DNA of 64,000 nt from Physcomitrium patens (GCF_000002425.4 NC_037257.1:9489524-9553523); one strand, 5' to 3'. Shown: positions 24,433-37,578, counted from the stretch's first letter. Translations and numbers: made by a program. The notes: a model not told the origin generated them from the letters alone.

Positions 24433-24779
24433 AACTTTCACTTACTAATGAATAAATCACAGTCTGAAATACTCCAAAAAAAAAAAAAAAAAAAAAAAAG
24501 ACTCCAAAAAGACTCCAAAAAGGATACACCACTCACAAGAAAAAAAGTTCAAAAAATCCTTTTAAGGGTTTGAATCTTTTTTATGCTATTAGAAACACTT
24601 TTTAAAAAGTTTTTATTTTAATATTTTTTATAATAATTATTTTTCCTTAATGTTTCTTAATGAATATGTTTCTTAAAAAATAATGCACCTATTGCTACAT
24701 ATAATTTGGCTACTCCCATATCTTCTTAGCTATGATTGGTCAATGAACAATCTACCCCAATCAAACTACTCCAACATCA
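22921..24779. other. AT-rich intergenic DNA with microsatellites
   Basis: No gene recognised. Contains (AT)n at 23242-23278, (AAC)n at 23599-23632, (AT)n at 24400-24429, a poly-A run at 24476-24499 and two copies of GACTCCAAAAA at about 24500-24521. Confidence 0.7.
23599..23632. repeat. (AAC)n microsatellite
   Basis: About eleven AAC triplets following an A-rich run. Confidence 0.9.
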
Positions 24780-26200
24780 GTGGCATTTGCTATTAGACAA
24801 TTTTTTAAGTTTGGTCTATGCCCATGTCCAACTTGTTTGCAAGTGCAACATGTGAGTTGCTTCTTCTTTTATTCTTGTGATGGCTCTACACACTCAAATC
24901 CAAAGGAATTATGTAAGATGGATGTATCTTTTGGATGTAGTTTTCTCTTTGTACATATAACTTCCAACTCTAACCAAATACTTGTTGAGATAGAGCCTTG
25001 AGCTCCTTCATTATTACCATTTGTTGATGGTCAAGCAAAGTCACGAAGCTATTGGCTATATGATCAAGCATGACATGTAAATTATTATCAAGGTATAGTA
25101 CAGCTTTCAACCTTGGTACATGTAACTTTGTGGATATGAGTGTATGTGAATGTTATCTAGCTACATTCTCTATTTGTTAACAAGCAATATACAAAGTTTG
25201 TATAAGTAAGGCAAATTCCAAATATTAGTAAAAATTCCTAAACATAAGTTGTTATCTTTCCTAAGCAACTACCTAACAATGACAAGTTGATCATAGACCT
25301 TGTATAAAGAAAAATGCAACACTTGTAAATTCAACTCTTCAAAGATGTTGTCTTTAGATAAAGGTTAAGCAAAATAATAGATTTTGATTTGTTTTCATTG
25401 TTGTTGCATATTATATTCAATTAAAAAATTGCAATCAAAGAAATAATGATTCTTGCAATATAAAAGAAGGTTGTTCATGCTTGTTGGAATGTACTACTTC
25501 AAAATATAGTATGCACTTTTAGAGCGCGAAGTCATTGTGTTGCTAAGATGCCAAATGCAATCAGTCCACCTACATACAAACATCTCCTTGCATGAATCAA
25601 TTCAGGTTTCTTTAAGAAACTTTGAAATAATATCATCTTACTTCTTTTGAAATGCCATCCACAACTCTCAAAAATAAACTTCCAACTTTGCATAAATAAT
25701 TGCTAACTATTCTTTTATGAATGCAATCTAATTACTTGCTATTGATTTGCTTGTAAAGAGCGGCTTGCATTTCTTGAGAATATTTTTTATGATATGCCAA
25801 ATGCACCAAATAATTTGTGCATTAAAGAAGTGTATCTGGATACTCTTGATAAGAGCAAGCTTCTTATTAAATAATAAATACTTTGGAAAAGTGATCTTTG
25901 TGGAATTTTTTTGTAATATATTCCATTCTTGTGAGGTACAAAGTCTCATTTTCATTGAATTTAAACACAAATGCTACTAAAAACAGAGTATATATTGTAG
26001 AACAACAAATAATATGCAACAACAAAAGTCTTAATGCATTTATCTTATATGTGGCATTGACAAGCAATGCATTTGCATAAGCTTACATTATATTAGTGAA
26101 AGATGGATGCACAAAAAAAATGTGGTTTATGGTCTTAACAAAATCCATGGATGTTTCAATAATAAAGCTTATATGATGAAAAACTTACACTAATATGACT
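24780..26200 (-). pseudogene. MULE (Mutator/FAR1-like) transposase remnant
   Basis: Read leftward, broken frames give VNATYKINALRLLLLHIICC near 26070 (family DATYKTN...P-L block), then VFKFNENETLYL, then LALIKSIQIHFFNAQIIWC and IWHIIKNILKKC near 25760-25870 (the CxWHI block of MULE transposases). Further left are FGILATQ..RALKVH near 25530, LYKVYDQLVIVR near 25300 and a CCTCKQVGH knuckle near 24820-24850. This order, catalytic region then zinc knuckle, is that of plant MULEs and their FAR1/FHY3 relatives. Multiple stops show a dead copy. The terminal inverted repeats were not found. Confidence 0.75.
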
Positions 26201-26551
26201 ATCAATATTTGTTCATCTAATTTTTTCTAAAATAATACTTGTAAAATATTTTATAATCTCCTTTTTAGAATAGAAAGCCAACTATGCAAATTTCTCATAT
26301 GAATTTATATATTTTGTGTTGGAATCACAAAATTGTACAATTCAACGATGATCTTATTCATGTAACTATCAAATCTAAGATAAATAACATATATAGATGC
26401 ATTTGTCGATGGTTTGGAATTGTGATCCTTATGAACTACTTTGAATGACTATTGGTCTTTATATTTATGGTCAACCATTTTAAAAGGGAAGTATAAAAGC
26501 ATACTAAATGTGATACATTTGTGTTTCTTCTTTGTTAAGCGAAGACAATGT

Positions 26552-27990
26552 TGTATAATGTGAATTCTAGCTTGAAAATGTACTAGGCACCTAATTGTGA
26601 AAGATAAATAAAAAAAAACAACAAGATCCTAATAAGTTTAATAGAATCTTAAATAAATTCTAATTAAACCTTAACAAATCTAATCAAACTTTAATCAATT
26701 CAAAAGAAGTTTAAAAGAAATTACTAAAAAAACATAAAAAAGACATAATTTAATTTTTAAAAAATAATAAATTAATCCTAAATAAATACTAAAATAAAAT
26801 CTTTAAAAATCTTTAAATAAAAATCTTTAAAAAATAAAAAAAATATTTAAAAACTACTAAAAATTAAACTCTAAATAAATCCAAAATAAATCCTATGTAA
26901 GTTCTAAATAAATGCTAATGAAACTCTAACAAATCCTAAACAATGTCTGATAAAATCTTAAAAGAATCTTAAATAAACTTAAAAAATCCTAAATAAATCC
27001 TAATTAATTCCTATAGATCTTTCAAAATCTCAATAACTATTAATCAAATTTTTTATCTTAACTAAAGTTTTACACATATTTTAACCACAAGCAAATAAAA
27101 AGTATACAAAATTTTAGAAAAATTAAACTCACCAATTGAGAGAAAATGCTCTTAAAACTGTTAAATGTCAGTTGCTATCTTTCTCCAACTTGGATGTTGA
27201 TCTTTTAGCAAAAAATTTTCCTTGTTAAATGGTTCAATTGCTTTACAAATTGGTTAATGAATAGATAATTAAGTCAAAATTTGTTCTCTCTATATTTTTT
27301 TTAATAAAATTGGTGGATTTTTAAGGATGCAAAAATCTTTGTCAATCCTAAATTTCAAATATCTAAGATCCTAATCTTATAAAACTCTCATATATTTCAA
27401 TCTAATTTTTTGATTGAAATAAAATTTGCTAAATACTTTTGAAACAAGCACAAGGACAAATTCACAAAATTTCACCTATAAATTTGTATTCTTCTTTTTA
27501 TTTCTCAAACTCCAAAACCATTGAGTACATCTCTTACTTTGAAAAGCCTTCAAAAATTCAATATGCATTTAAATCATATAAAATCAATGCCCAAATAATT
27601 CTTTTGAAGTCTTCTTCTTGATTGCACTCTTTGAATAGCAAAAGAAATTTGGAATTGCCATAGGTGTGCAGTTTTCTATATCAAGTTTTGATTTTTACTG
27701 TGGTTCACAACAAGTCCTCTCCAAGTACCAATTTTTAATATTTTGAGGTAAATTTTACTTAAATATATTCTTAATTCTCTTCTAAAGATGCTTACATGAT
27801 TTATTTTTTTTAATCTACTTTTGTTTGCCTTATTTTTGACCTTACAAAGTAAATAGAAGCATTTTTTTTTTTTTTTTAATATAAAAATGTAGCATTAACA
27901 CTAAAAGTTTTTGCTACTATATCTTTCTACTATGCTCTTTTACAATAAAAAATATATTTTTATCTTTTACCATATAGTTGTATTACCACA
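26552..27990 (-). mobile_element. Long LTR family L, minus-strand copy, about 1.4 kb
   Basis: One end matches the L terminus (CTAGGCACCTAATTGTG here, compare 46448-46490 inverted). The middle (26580-27010) is rich in AAATCCTAAATAAATCC-type sequence, the reverse complement of the minisatellite at 59930-60530. The other end (27640-27990) matches the conserved block TACTTTGTA..CATAAATAAG inverted. No coding capacity is seen. Confidence 0.65.
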
Positions 27991-27999
27991 TGATGATGA

Positions 28000-29732
28000 T
28001 TGTGGTAACTTTCTTTGCAATTGCATTTGTAATACATATGAAAGAGATCATTTTGTTACTTGCCTAAGATCTTTGTTATAATTCCATACTTTTCACTAGA
28101 AGCAAAGTGGTTGAAGGCCTTTTCTATGGCTTCATGAGACAAAAACTTTATGCCTACCAAGGCTATCAATGCGTGAAGACTATGCTCACTAATCATTGGC
28201 TTTAGTGGCATTTGCTCCAACAATAATGGCAACTCCAACGCAATGGTTTCTTTAACCAACAATCCTTCAACTCCGACTCTAATGCTATTGGTGAGCATGG
28301 ACATGACATGATGATTGTTGAATGTGCTAGCACATCCTAGCTGCACAAGGATTTGTATGTGGTTTCTAACATGGGATCAAAGCAATTATTGATCACCATG
28401 GGACAAGATAAGAAGAATTTTATTCTCAAATAAGCCACCTAAAGCCTGCCCTTCCATTTCCTTGGCATGAATTGCTTGAACAGAGCAGGAAACATAGAAC
28501 ACAATAGAACATTAAAACATAGAACACAGAAGCGACAGAAAAGCACACATTGGATATCATAGCAGTAGCAGATAGCAAGGCATAAGGCAAAGCAGATGCT
28601 GGTTAAAGCAGATGCTGGTGACATTGGACTAATTAGGCAAGATGTAGATTGTTCATTGACCAATCACAGTGAAGAGAATGTGGCAGTGGCCAAAATGTAT
28701 GTGGCATGAGTCATAATATAAGTGGAATAGGCTTGCCCTAATAATAAAACTGAGAAGAAGAAAAGATCAGTTAATGGCCTACATGTGAAGGCATCAAGGC
28801 TGATGTGATGCAGCAAGAGTTCATGAATGGCGTGGGGTTGAAGGTGAAGAATGGCTTACCTGGCTTGAGAGTAATGAGCTTGCTATGCCCGACTCTGGAC
28901 TCCATCAATGGAAAAAGAGTCTAAGCATGCGCCAGAGCATACAGCAAGATATCATGACAATAATGATAGGATCCTGCAAAAAGATTCCAATGCAGCACAT
29001 GTGGGAGAGACTTATTGCTGAGGGCTGGAGGCACCATAGTGTCTCTATAAGAGCAGGAGCTGGTATCCCGGGTTGCAGACAAAGGTTGGCAGACAGCAGA
29101 GTGGATCACATGTCTGGGGACTTGCCCTTGGGAATCATTGAAAGGCCCCTTTGGACTAGGGATCATGTCATCCCCATGTTCTTTGGTGATTGAAACACCA
29201 TGACATTGTCCTAGTCTGACAAATTGCTATGAGTCAACTCCTCTCCTCAGCTCATGGCCACATGCTAGTTTCAGAGAGGTGACTTTAGCTCCTAAATTCT
29301 AGTGCACCTTCTATAACCCTCTAGGTGGATATGTACATGATATCAGGCCTAATTGCAACCTTCAGTGAATTGGGTAGTAGAGAATTTAGGAAAGCAATGA
29401 GCAACATAGCAGGCTTCATCTCAAGAAACGAATATCACGACCTACAGAGAATCAATAGATATTCACAACCCAGGCAGCTTTATTTATGAGAGGCCAATGA
29501 ACACCTCAACTGGGAGTAAGACCAATTGGCCATTCAATTTCCAACGTACAACCTGTCTGTTCAAAGGTTTGTTTTCACAGTTATTGACCTAATTTACAAC
29601 TGTACAGATCCCAAGAATGACATGAAACAACACGTTGAGAGATCGCAGCACGAAGGGAAGAGCGATTCTGAGGGAGAATCTTCACATGAGTCGCTCTGTC
29701 GCCATCTGCAAACTCACCAACTGTTGCGAAAT
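28000..29732. other. Unassigned moderate-GC sequence
   Basis: Contains an open frame on the minus strand at 28056-28346 (LPLLLEQMPLKPMISEHSLH) and one on the plus strand at 28885-29193, neither with a family I can name. A tandem 17-base duplication, AAAGCAGATGCTGGT twice, lies at about 28588-28620. It may be an old LTR or an untranslated region of the minus-strand gene to the right; nothing decides. Confidence 0.4.
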
Positions 29733-30575
29733 TTACACTGCAAACTCATCCTCTACAATAGACCAATCGTCCTCCCAATCGCCAAGGTAAGATTCCTCGG
29801 CATCAGAGAGCTCAATGCTTGACCAGCTGTTGTCGCTCTCGGCTACACTTCTAGGCGAACTCGCAGCTTCAACTTCGCTCTTGAACACCTCGAGCTCCTT
29901 CCTGAAACTCTCCATGTCTGGGATCTCTGCATCGGTGTTGTCGCTGTCCGTATCCTCTAAGTGCGCAGCGCTAAGCTCTCCATTTCTCTGAAAATCAAGA
30001 GCCTCTGAGTGTGAAGCATCAAGTTCTTCGCATTTCTGAAAATCAGAAGGATCCACTTCCGCCTTCTGAAGCGCACTTCGAGCGTCCATAGTGTCTTGGA
30101 TGTGTTTCTTGGCTGTGTCAAGCAAAAGAGAGAGCGAAAGCGCCCATCCTGCGGATTCCATGATGCCATCATCACTACCATTGTCCTCTATTTCGTCATT
30201 ATCCGCTGCCCAATCTGTGTCAGCGACACGTTTCAGGTCTGGGAGTAAAACTTTGCGAGAAGATGGCAGAGAAGGCTTCCGAAAAAATGGCTTGTTCACG
30301 CGCCAATCGTACAGCAGATGACCATTGGGAATGTCAGATGAAGTTTTTTTGACCCTCCTCTTGCCCTTCCCTCTCGATTTGTTCAAAGGCATTGAATCAA
30401 GGCAATCGACAACTGCACATTTTACCGTCACTCTGCCATGCTTCAAACTTTTGGCAGATACATGGTCTTCCCTCACCATACTGCAACTCCACCCCACTTC
30501 CTCCCTAAACACACTCCCTCCACGCACGTATCTTGGCTCACTCCCGCTCCTCGTCCACCACTTCTCACCACACAA
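29733..30575 (-). CDS. Acidic protein of unknown function (up to 280 aa, single exon)
   Basis: A long open frame in moderate-GC DNA. The N-terminal third is basic, with GKGKRRVKKTSS as a likely nuclear-localisation-type cluster. The middle has GHLLYDWRVNKPFFRKPSLP and the helix SAGWALSLSLLLDTAKKHIQ. The C-terminal half is strongly acidic and ends YLGDWEDDWSIVEDEFAV. Such a layout suggests a nuclear or scaffold protein, but I recognise no domain. The first Met is at 30575; an internal Met (MPLNKSRGK) about 61 residues later may be the real start. Other frames over this stretch look like shadows. Function is unknown and the coding call rests on length and composition. Confidence 0.7.
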   Translation of the reverse strand: MCGEKWWTRSGSEPRYVRGGSVFREEVGWSCSMVREDHVSAKSLKHGRVTVKCAVVDCLDSMPLNKSRGKGKRRVKKTSSDIPNGHLLYDWRVNKPFFRKPSLPSSRKVLLPDLKRVADTDWAADNDEIEDNGSDDGIMESAGWALSLSLLLDTAKKHIQDTMDARSALQKAEVDPSDFQKCEELDASHSEALDFQRNGELSAAHLEDTDSDNTDAEIPDMESFRKELEVFKSEVEAASSPRSVAESDNSWSSIELSDAEESYLGDWEDDWSIVEDEFAV

Positions 30576-31400
30576 CTATCCTTACCTCTAATGCAAACCA
30601 GGGAATCACCACTCAACCTCGGCGAACACAACGACAATCAACAACTCCAGACTAACCAATGCAGGGCGGCTCTCAATGAAGTCGCGTGAAGTAGAACCGA
30701 TACAAAAAAACTGCTGCAGAGGGACAAATCCAAGGAAAAAATGGAACAGACCTCAGGAAACAGAGTCACAATTTACACCCACACAAAGATTGCACAAGCC
30801 TAACTACAGCACCTATCTTCTAAGGCAAGCTTCCGCGAACAGGATTTACACTCGAGAATGGCACCCAATAGAGCATCATCGGAGATACCCAACACCCTGA
30901 AGCGAATCCAACCACCCACAAATCTAATACCGGAGCCAGGATCGACTAAGAACATCAACACCATCAGCAGCGCTACAGTGCAAGCGATCGATTGGGTGAC
31001 ACAACGAGCTTCCAAGACGACCGACGCCCACTACCGATGAGCGGCGAACTCGTGCCCATGGGCGGGCCGCTGGGCGGTCTCGACTGCCGGGCGTGCGCGG
31101 CAGTCTGCGTCACGGCAAAGTTATGACTGTAATCGGTCGCCGTAGATGAATTCCGTGATGGAACGTCAAGGAGAAGGCGTCCTCAGTGACGATACCGGGA
31201 CAGAACCGTCGGTTGGATTGGTGGAAATGTCGTCATAGTGCCACCCTGCCGAGACGCGGGACGGTGGTGGTAGGTCCCACATGATGGTGGGGTCAGGGGG
31301 CAGTTCCGTGGCTGTGATTTGACAGGGGGTATTTTTCCAGTGAGTGTGTGGATGCGGTGGCACTGGCCCTCTCACTGGTCCCTGCATTATTTTCCTACTC
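30576..31400 (-). promoter_or_regulatory. 5' flank of the acidic protein gene
   Basis: GC-moderate to GC-rich (notably 31020-31390) without a supported coding frame. It sits directly upstream of the minus-strand gene. No TATA box is evident. Confidence 0.4.
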
Positions 31401-31681
31401 CCAGCTCTCTCTCTTTGGATGAACGTAACTATGAACGAATGATTAATCTTATTTATTCATTCGTTCATCTGGACATGAAATAATCGTGGGGGCCACAATC
31501 CATGTAGAGTCTGACTGACTGGTTGGGAGCCAATGAATGTCGTCGTAAATATATATATATTCACTCGTGGCTTTTTCTATCCAACAGGCTGGATTCTGTA
31601 ACATAGTATATATATATATATATATATGACCAATGTTTTTGAAGAGCTTCCTAGTTTTAAACATGATTTCTTTTAAGTTAC

Positions 31682-31712
<31 letters not shown>

Positions 31713-33200
31713 ATTTACTCCTTTTGATTACAGTGATAAACACTTTGTTTGTTCCCAACAATGTATCACTTTGTAAAGAAAACCCAAAAAACCATGTGAT
31801 TCTACTTGTTATTTCTTTATTTCTTAAGCAAATAAGAAAAGAAAACAAACAAACAAACAAACAAACAAATAAAACAATACAAGAAACTTTTCAAAAATTA
31901 AGTTTACAATAAAGATAATACACTAAGTTTTAAGTCACATTTGGCTGATTTTTTTATTTTTTATTTTTTATTTTTTGTATTTAATATAATTTTTTTTGAT
32001 AATAATTTTTTTTAATAATTTTTGAAAATAAATATAAAAGGTTCACTATTTTTTCTAAATATCTATACATAGTTTTTTATTTATTTTTTTAATTTTTTCA
32101 CATTTTGGTCATTTGTTCATACTAATTCAATTTCTCCTTTTGATAGTGAATTATATTCACAAAATCATAAACATATCTTTACATTCAAAATACAGTGTTT
32201 TAAATGTTAAAAATATTTTAAATAAAAAAATAAAGTTTTGCTTTAGAGAAATGAAGTAAGTTATATTAAAATTTTAGTTAATAATCTATATTTTAAGAAG
32301 ATTATTATTTTATTCAAATTTCTGAAGAGTAGAAAAGTTTAAATTAGTCATCTACAAACAATAATATGCATTAAAGACCAAAAAGTATCAGGATGGAATA
32401 ACTATGTTAGCTAATAATAAAATAACCAAACAATATTACCAAAGTAAAACAAAGCTGAAGGTACTCTAATATTTGCAAGACTAAAATCTTTATGTCTGTC
32501 TAAACTGCCAGAAATAACATAATACACTGATATTAACAAAAGATAATTTTAAGCTTTCTAAAAACATTTATTACAAAGTTTTAAATATATTCCAATAGAA
32601 TCATAAGATGTACATGTATAATGTTTATAAGAATGTGTAAAGTTCTATGTAGACATAAAAGTTTACATATATAACAAGAACAATTATACTATGATATTAT
32701 ATCTTTAGATTTTATTTATGTTTTTATTTTTATTTTTTTTGTACTAAGATAGTTATATATACTTATCTGTTTCTTTAATAAAACACTTCTTAGTTATAAA
32801 ATATATAAATATTTATAATTAAAACTATATGTTTATATCATATATTAGTCTTATTTTTTTAATTTAGATAAAAAAATCATTATAGGTATATGTCATAATT
32901 TGTATAACACTAGCTTAACTTGTGCTGTTGTTATGGATATATTACAATATATTTTTTGTGACAACGGCATGGATCTTGTTTAAATATGGTCTACTTGGTA
33001 TTTTTAGATTTTAGCACTTAATTCTTTTAGTTAATTTTATACCAACAAAGCCAATGAAAACACTATCAATGTTTTGGCTCTTTAGAATATGAAATAAACC
33101 TAAAATAATATTATGACATCTATATGATTGGCCCTTGCAAAAACCGACACCAATCTTGTTGGAACAACAATAAAAATTGATTGGTTGTATAATTTCATCT
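31401..33200. other. AT-rich intergenic DNA with short microsatellites
   Basis: Holds (AT)n at 31605-31627 and 31682-31706 and (CAAA)n at about 31843-31869. No gene or transposon domain recognised apart from a 69-residue minus-strand open frame at 33011-33220 with no assignable family. Confidence 0.65.
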
Positions 33201-33209
33201 AACTTTGCA

Positions 33210-34860
33210 TAACCTTGCATACTCTTGTGGAGTCTTTCTTACTTCAATGAGAGCTTTAACTAATAAAATTGATGAATTTTCTAATCCGCTATCGTATCGG
33301 GTGATTTGATATCTGGGAATACACTGGTTATCTAACTGTAGAGAGTTTAGCTTAAAATTTGATATGTATCTTATTTTAGTTTCCAAAACTCCTTTATTTT
33401 GCATAAAATTCAAAATATAGCAAAATCCCTTCAAAACATATTTTCCTCACAAAGGATTTTCTCTTCCCAAACTTTAGAAATTCATAACTCTTAATCTAAC
33501 TGTTCAGTTTGTGTCAAATTTATAGAATAGGTAGAATTTACCCTTAAGTTTTACCACAAAAAAACTAATTGTAAATTCACTCCTGATCTTCTGGCATCTA
33601 AGATATCCTAGTACAATACTCTAAATCCTAATTTACAAGCACTCGAGCACTATTTTCTTAATATCTCAAGAGCTCAATACTTAAATGCCATCAAACTTAT
33701 GTACAAAGTTTATTAACATGAATATATACATTTTGTAAAATTTTGAGCCAAAACCTTCATAAAATTTTAGCCAAAACCTTTTCAAAATGCTCAAGATATA
33801 GCTCAAGACACAACCACTAGAAAATCGGATCACTTACTATCCTTAGATTGCATGCGCTAACTTCAAAATCCAATATCTCCTTCATCCCAACTTCGAATCC
33901 AGCAAGCACTGTGCGGACAGTGTAGCCGCAAAAGTGCTCTAGTTACAGTCGCCGATCCTCAATTGCCCTCCGTATGTGTGCGTTATGTCAAAAAGAGTGA
34001 CAGTAGCTCCCAAATCAATACCTTAACTTTGAGCGCCTACATCTCCTTCATATAAACTCCAAATCATACAAGATTTGCACCAAAACCATAGCCAAAAACC
34101 TAAGCTCTTTAACCCTAGTCTTCAAAGTTTGAATGGCCCCAAAAAATTAACCCTAATTCCTAATATGGCCTCGGGCAGCCTCCTCGAAGCCCATTGGTCA
34201 TGATTTTTGACCAATAAGAAAGGAGATTTCCATCATCCATCTCCATTCATCTATATTGATACCCTAATTACTCCTTTTGCTACCAAAATCCTTCTTTAAC
34301 CCTTTTTCTTATAAGATTTATATAATTTATGCTCTAAACACCAAATAAAAGAACCAAAATAAGTTTTCAAAGGTCACCAATGTCTAACAAAGGTGATTCT
34401 AAATATTTAGAAGTTACCATAAACCAAAAACAATCTTAAAAGCCACTATCAAAAGAAATTAAATTTATACAAATTCTAATAATAATCCTTTTAAACAACC
34501 TCATTTTAAAGTAGTAATTTAACCACACTCTATAACCAACTAAAATCCAATAACATGGCTCTCACCATGTTGTTAAGTAAATTATACATTAAATACATAA
34601 TTACATTATTTTTATATGGTAGTCGAACGACAACACCACATCGCTGTACTCTAAAACATGAAATAGTTTTAGTTCAAGTGCCAAAAAGATACTTATAAGA
34701 ATGTCCTTGCCATTGAATATGTAAAAAAATCATTTATGTGCATCTAATCTTAATTCCTCGAACCTCCCACATGGCATCATGATTACTATCACTTGCTCTA
34801 CTTGTCATGTTCCTATAATATTATAATCAACAATAGTTTAGTTCTTACAAATATATATCA
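33210..34860 (-). repeat. Probable retrotransposon LTR, minus orientation (family R3)
   Basis: The stretch 33220-33790 is an imperfect reverse complement of 37085-37920, for example around AAAACTCCTTTATTTTGCATAA and GTTTAGC..AAA. The rest (33895-34200) has mixed-GC, LTR-like composition. Ends are not defined. Confidence 0.5.
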
Positions 34861-35285
34861 ATAAACAAATATGTACAAATAAAACTTTGAAATTGATTAA
34901 AGTATAGTACTTAAATTTTTAACTATCTAAAGTAGAAATTTGGCCAAAATTAGGACCACATAAATTGGCCTTAATAATTGATCCTCTTTGAAACTACAAT
35001 AATGCAAAATTTGTTACATTGGCTTAAACTGGAAGAATTTTTAGCACAAGCATTTCATTTCCTTTACCAATCACCAACAATATGATACATACATTTATAT
35101 TTGATGTGATTATGTGAATATGAATCCATTGAAATACAAATATAAGATTTTTAATTTGTTATAATTAATTCTTTTTGACGACCTTGAATTGTCTACAGAG
35201 CAAGCAAAATTAATAGCATCTTAAAAAATAAAGAATTTTTTTTTTTATGCAAATACATCTTCATTATTAAGATACATTATAATGG

Positions 35286-36572
35286 TGTCATATTATATGA
35301 AGTCTTACTCAAGAGCACATTGAGTACTTGGCTGTCGAAGGTAGAATTGAAATTACAACAACAAATTTTTTATTCTAATAGAATACTAAATAAAATCTAA
35401 TTAAATCTTAATAATACTAAAAAAGCTTTAATCAAATTCAAAAGAAACCTTGAAGAAATTACTAAAGAAAAAATAAGAAATCTTAAAGGAATTGAAAGAA
35501 AATCCATAATAAACCTTAAAAGAATCCTCAAGAAGCCCTAAAAAATATTAGAATAATCACAAATATATCTTAAATAAATCTCAATCAAGTTCTAATTTAA
35601 CTCTAGTTGAAACCTTAATGGACTTCAATCAAATCCTAAACAAATCCTAAATCCAATATCCAAGTGGATTTTAGGATTTTTCTTCCATTTGATAAGTGCG
35701 ATTATCTTCAAATTTTATTTCCTTGCTACCCACTCAATTGTTGAAAGGTATACAAATTTTTTAAACAAGATCAATAATTCAATTGATCAATATTGAAGTT
35801 TTAAATTGTGCTAAGATTAGATTATATAGAAATAGGATTTGATTTAGGATTTGATCTATGGTTTGATTTAGAATTTATTTAGGATTTATTTAGGATTTGA
35901 TCTATGGTTTGATTTAGGATTTGATCTATGGTTTGGTTCATCAAATTCAAACTTACAACATATACTTCAAACAACTATTCTCATAAGTCATCAAAATTTA
36001 AACCATAGATCTATTACCAAATTCACAAAATTCTCCAAAACGTAATAACTTTTTTATTTCACAAATTCCAAAGTCACTCAAGACAACTATGACTTTGAAA
36101 AGCTCTTGAAAATTTATTATACACTCAATTCCCTTAAAATCAATGCTTAAAGAAATCTTATCAAGTTTTCTCTCAAATTCCATTCTTTAATTTGCCAAAG
36201 AATCTCCGAGTTGCCATCCGTGCCTAGTTTTATGCCTTAGGATCTGATTTTGATCCATGTTGATAAATGGTCCTTTTTGGATATCAATTTTGTCCTTTTG
36301 AATTAATCTTTGTTTAAATCAACTTTCAACTTCTTCTTACATATGCTTATACTCTTTAATTTTTTAATCTACCTTATTTTTCCTTATTTATGGCCTTACA
36401 AAATAAATAGAAGCTTACTTTGTAAAAAAGTAGCATTTAAATCTTTAATTCTCCTTTCTTTTGGACTATTGTCTATTTTCTAAGTTAATTTGCTATAATA
36501 TTTGAAATAAGTTCTTCTATAATACAATAGATTCTTTACTTCTTTTACCTATTAATCATGTTACATCAAAAC
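35286..36572 (-). mobile_element. Long LTR family L, complete minus-strand copy with target duplication
   Basis: Runs from TGTCATATTATATG to CATCAAAACA on the plus strand (TG...CA), flanked by ATGG at 35282-35285 and 36573-36576. It includes an inverted match to the conserved block around 36340-36420 and tandem GGATTTGATCTATGGTTTGATTTA-like units at about 35848-35940. Length is 1287 bases, no coding capacity. It looks like a solo LTR. Confidence 0.7.
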
Positions 36573-36573
36573 A

Positions 36574-37070
36574 ATGGGATATGGATAAGATATTCATATT
36601 TTTGACGCATAGAGATAGGTAATTGGAACCAAGTTTGAAAAGATTTTAGAAGTTTTAGAAGTTTTTGGAATTAAATTTAAGTTAGTGGTCTATATAGGAT
36701 CTACTATAGAATATTCTAAAAAGGCTTAGGGTGGTTATTAAGATAGAAATCACTATTAAGAACATTCTAGAAAGTTCTAAGATGGTTGGACAAAGTATAA
36801 ATAAAATTGGCCAGGGCTATTTGGATATCTGGTCTCGTATGGCTTTCATCCCTTTCTCTTTGTAAAGTTTGGTTTTACACTTTTTTTTTTTTTTTAATTT
36901 TGTATTTTTTTTGTTTTTTTTTGTATTTTTTGTATTTTTTTTTATTCCATTCTATCTTTTATATTCCATTCTATTTAGTTTTGTTCAGTTTTATTCTAGT
37001 CTATGCTGTCCTACGTTGTGATGAGATTTATATTACTATGGACTTGAAGGAATTTAAATTTTAGAAGTCA
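36574..37070 (+). repeat. LTR family R2, copy 1
   Basis: Matches 48751-49200 along about 450 bases, starting ATGGATAAGATATT and including GGTTGGACAAAGTATAAATA. The TATA-like AGTATAAATAAA is at 36795-36806. A partial third copy lies at 38480-38720. Confidence 0.7.
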
Positions 37071-37084
37071 ATGCTTATAATCTA

Positions 37085-37533
37085 AGGACAATAAGTAATC
37101 CGATTTATTAGTGGTTGTATTTTGAGCCATATCTTGAGTAATTTGACAATATTTTGGCTAATTTTTTTAAAAAATATGTATTATCATATTAATAATATTT
37201 ATATACAAATTTTGTAGCATTTAGAATTTGGATTTTTGAGATATGAAGAAAGTAGTATTTTGGTGCTTGTAAATTAGGATTTAAAGTACTTATTAGGATT
37301 TCTAAGATTCCAAATGATCTATGGTGGAGTTTTAGTTCATTTTTTTAATGATAAAGATCAAAGATAAATTTTAAATTATCTAGAAATTTGAAAAAAACTA
37401 AACAATTAGATCAAGAGATATAAATTCCTAAACATGAGAAAAGAAATATTCTTTGCATGAAAAAAATATTTTGAAGGGATTTTGCTACAATTTGGAAATT
37501 TTATGCAAATTAAAGGAGATTTTGGAAGCCAAG

Positions 37534-37578
<45 letters not shown>

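Noticed and set aside
30091-30689. Plus-strand proteins opposite the acidic gene
   Set aside because: These frames are antisense to the 280-codon frame, carry no motif and look like composition shadows.
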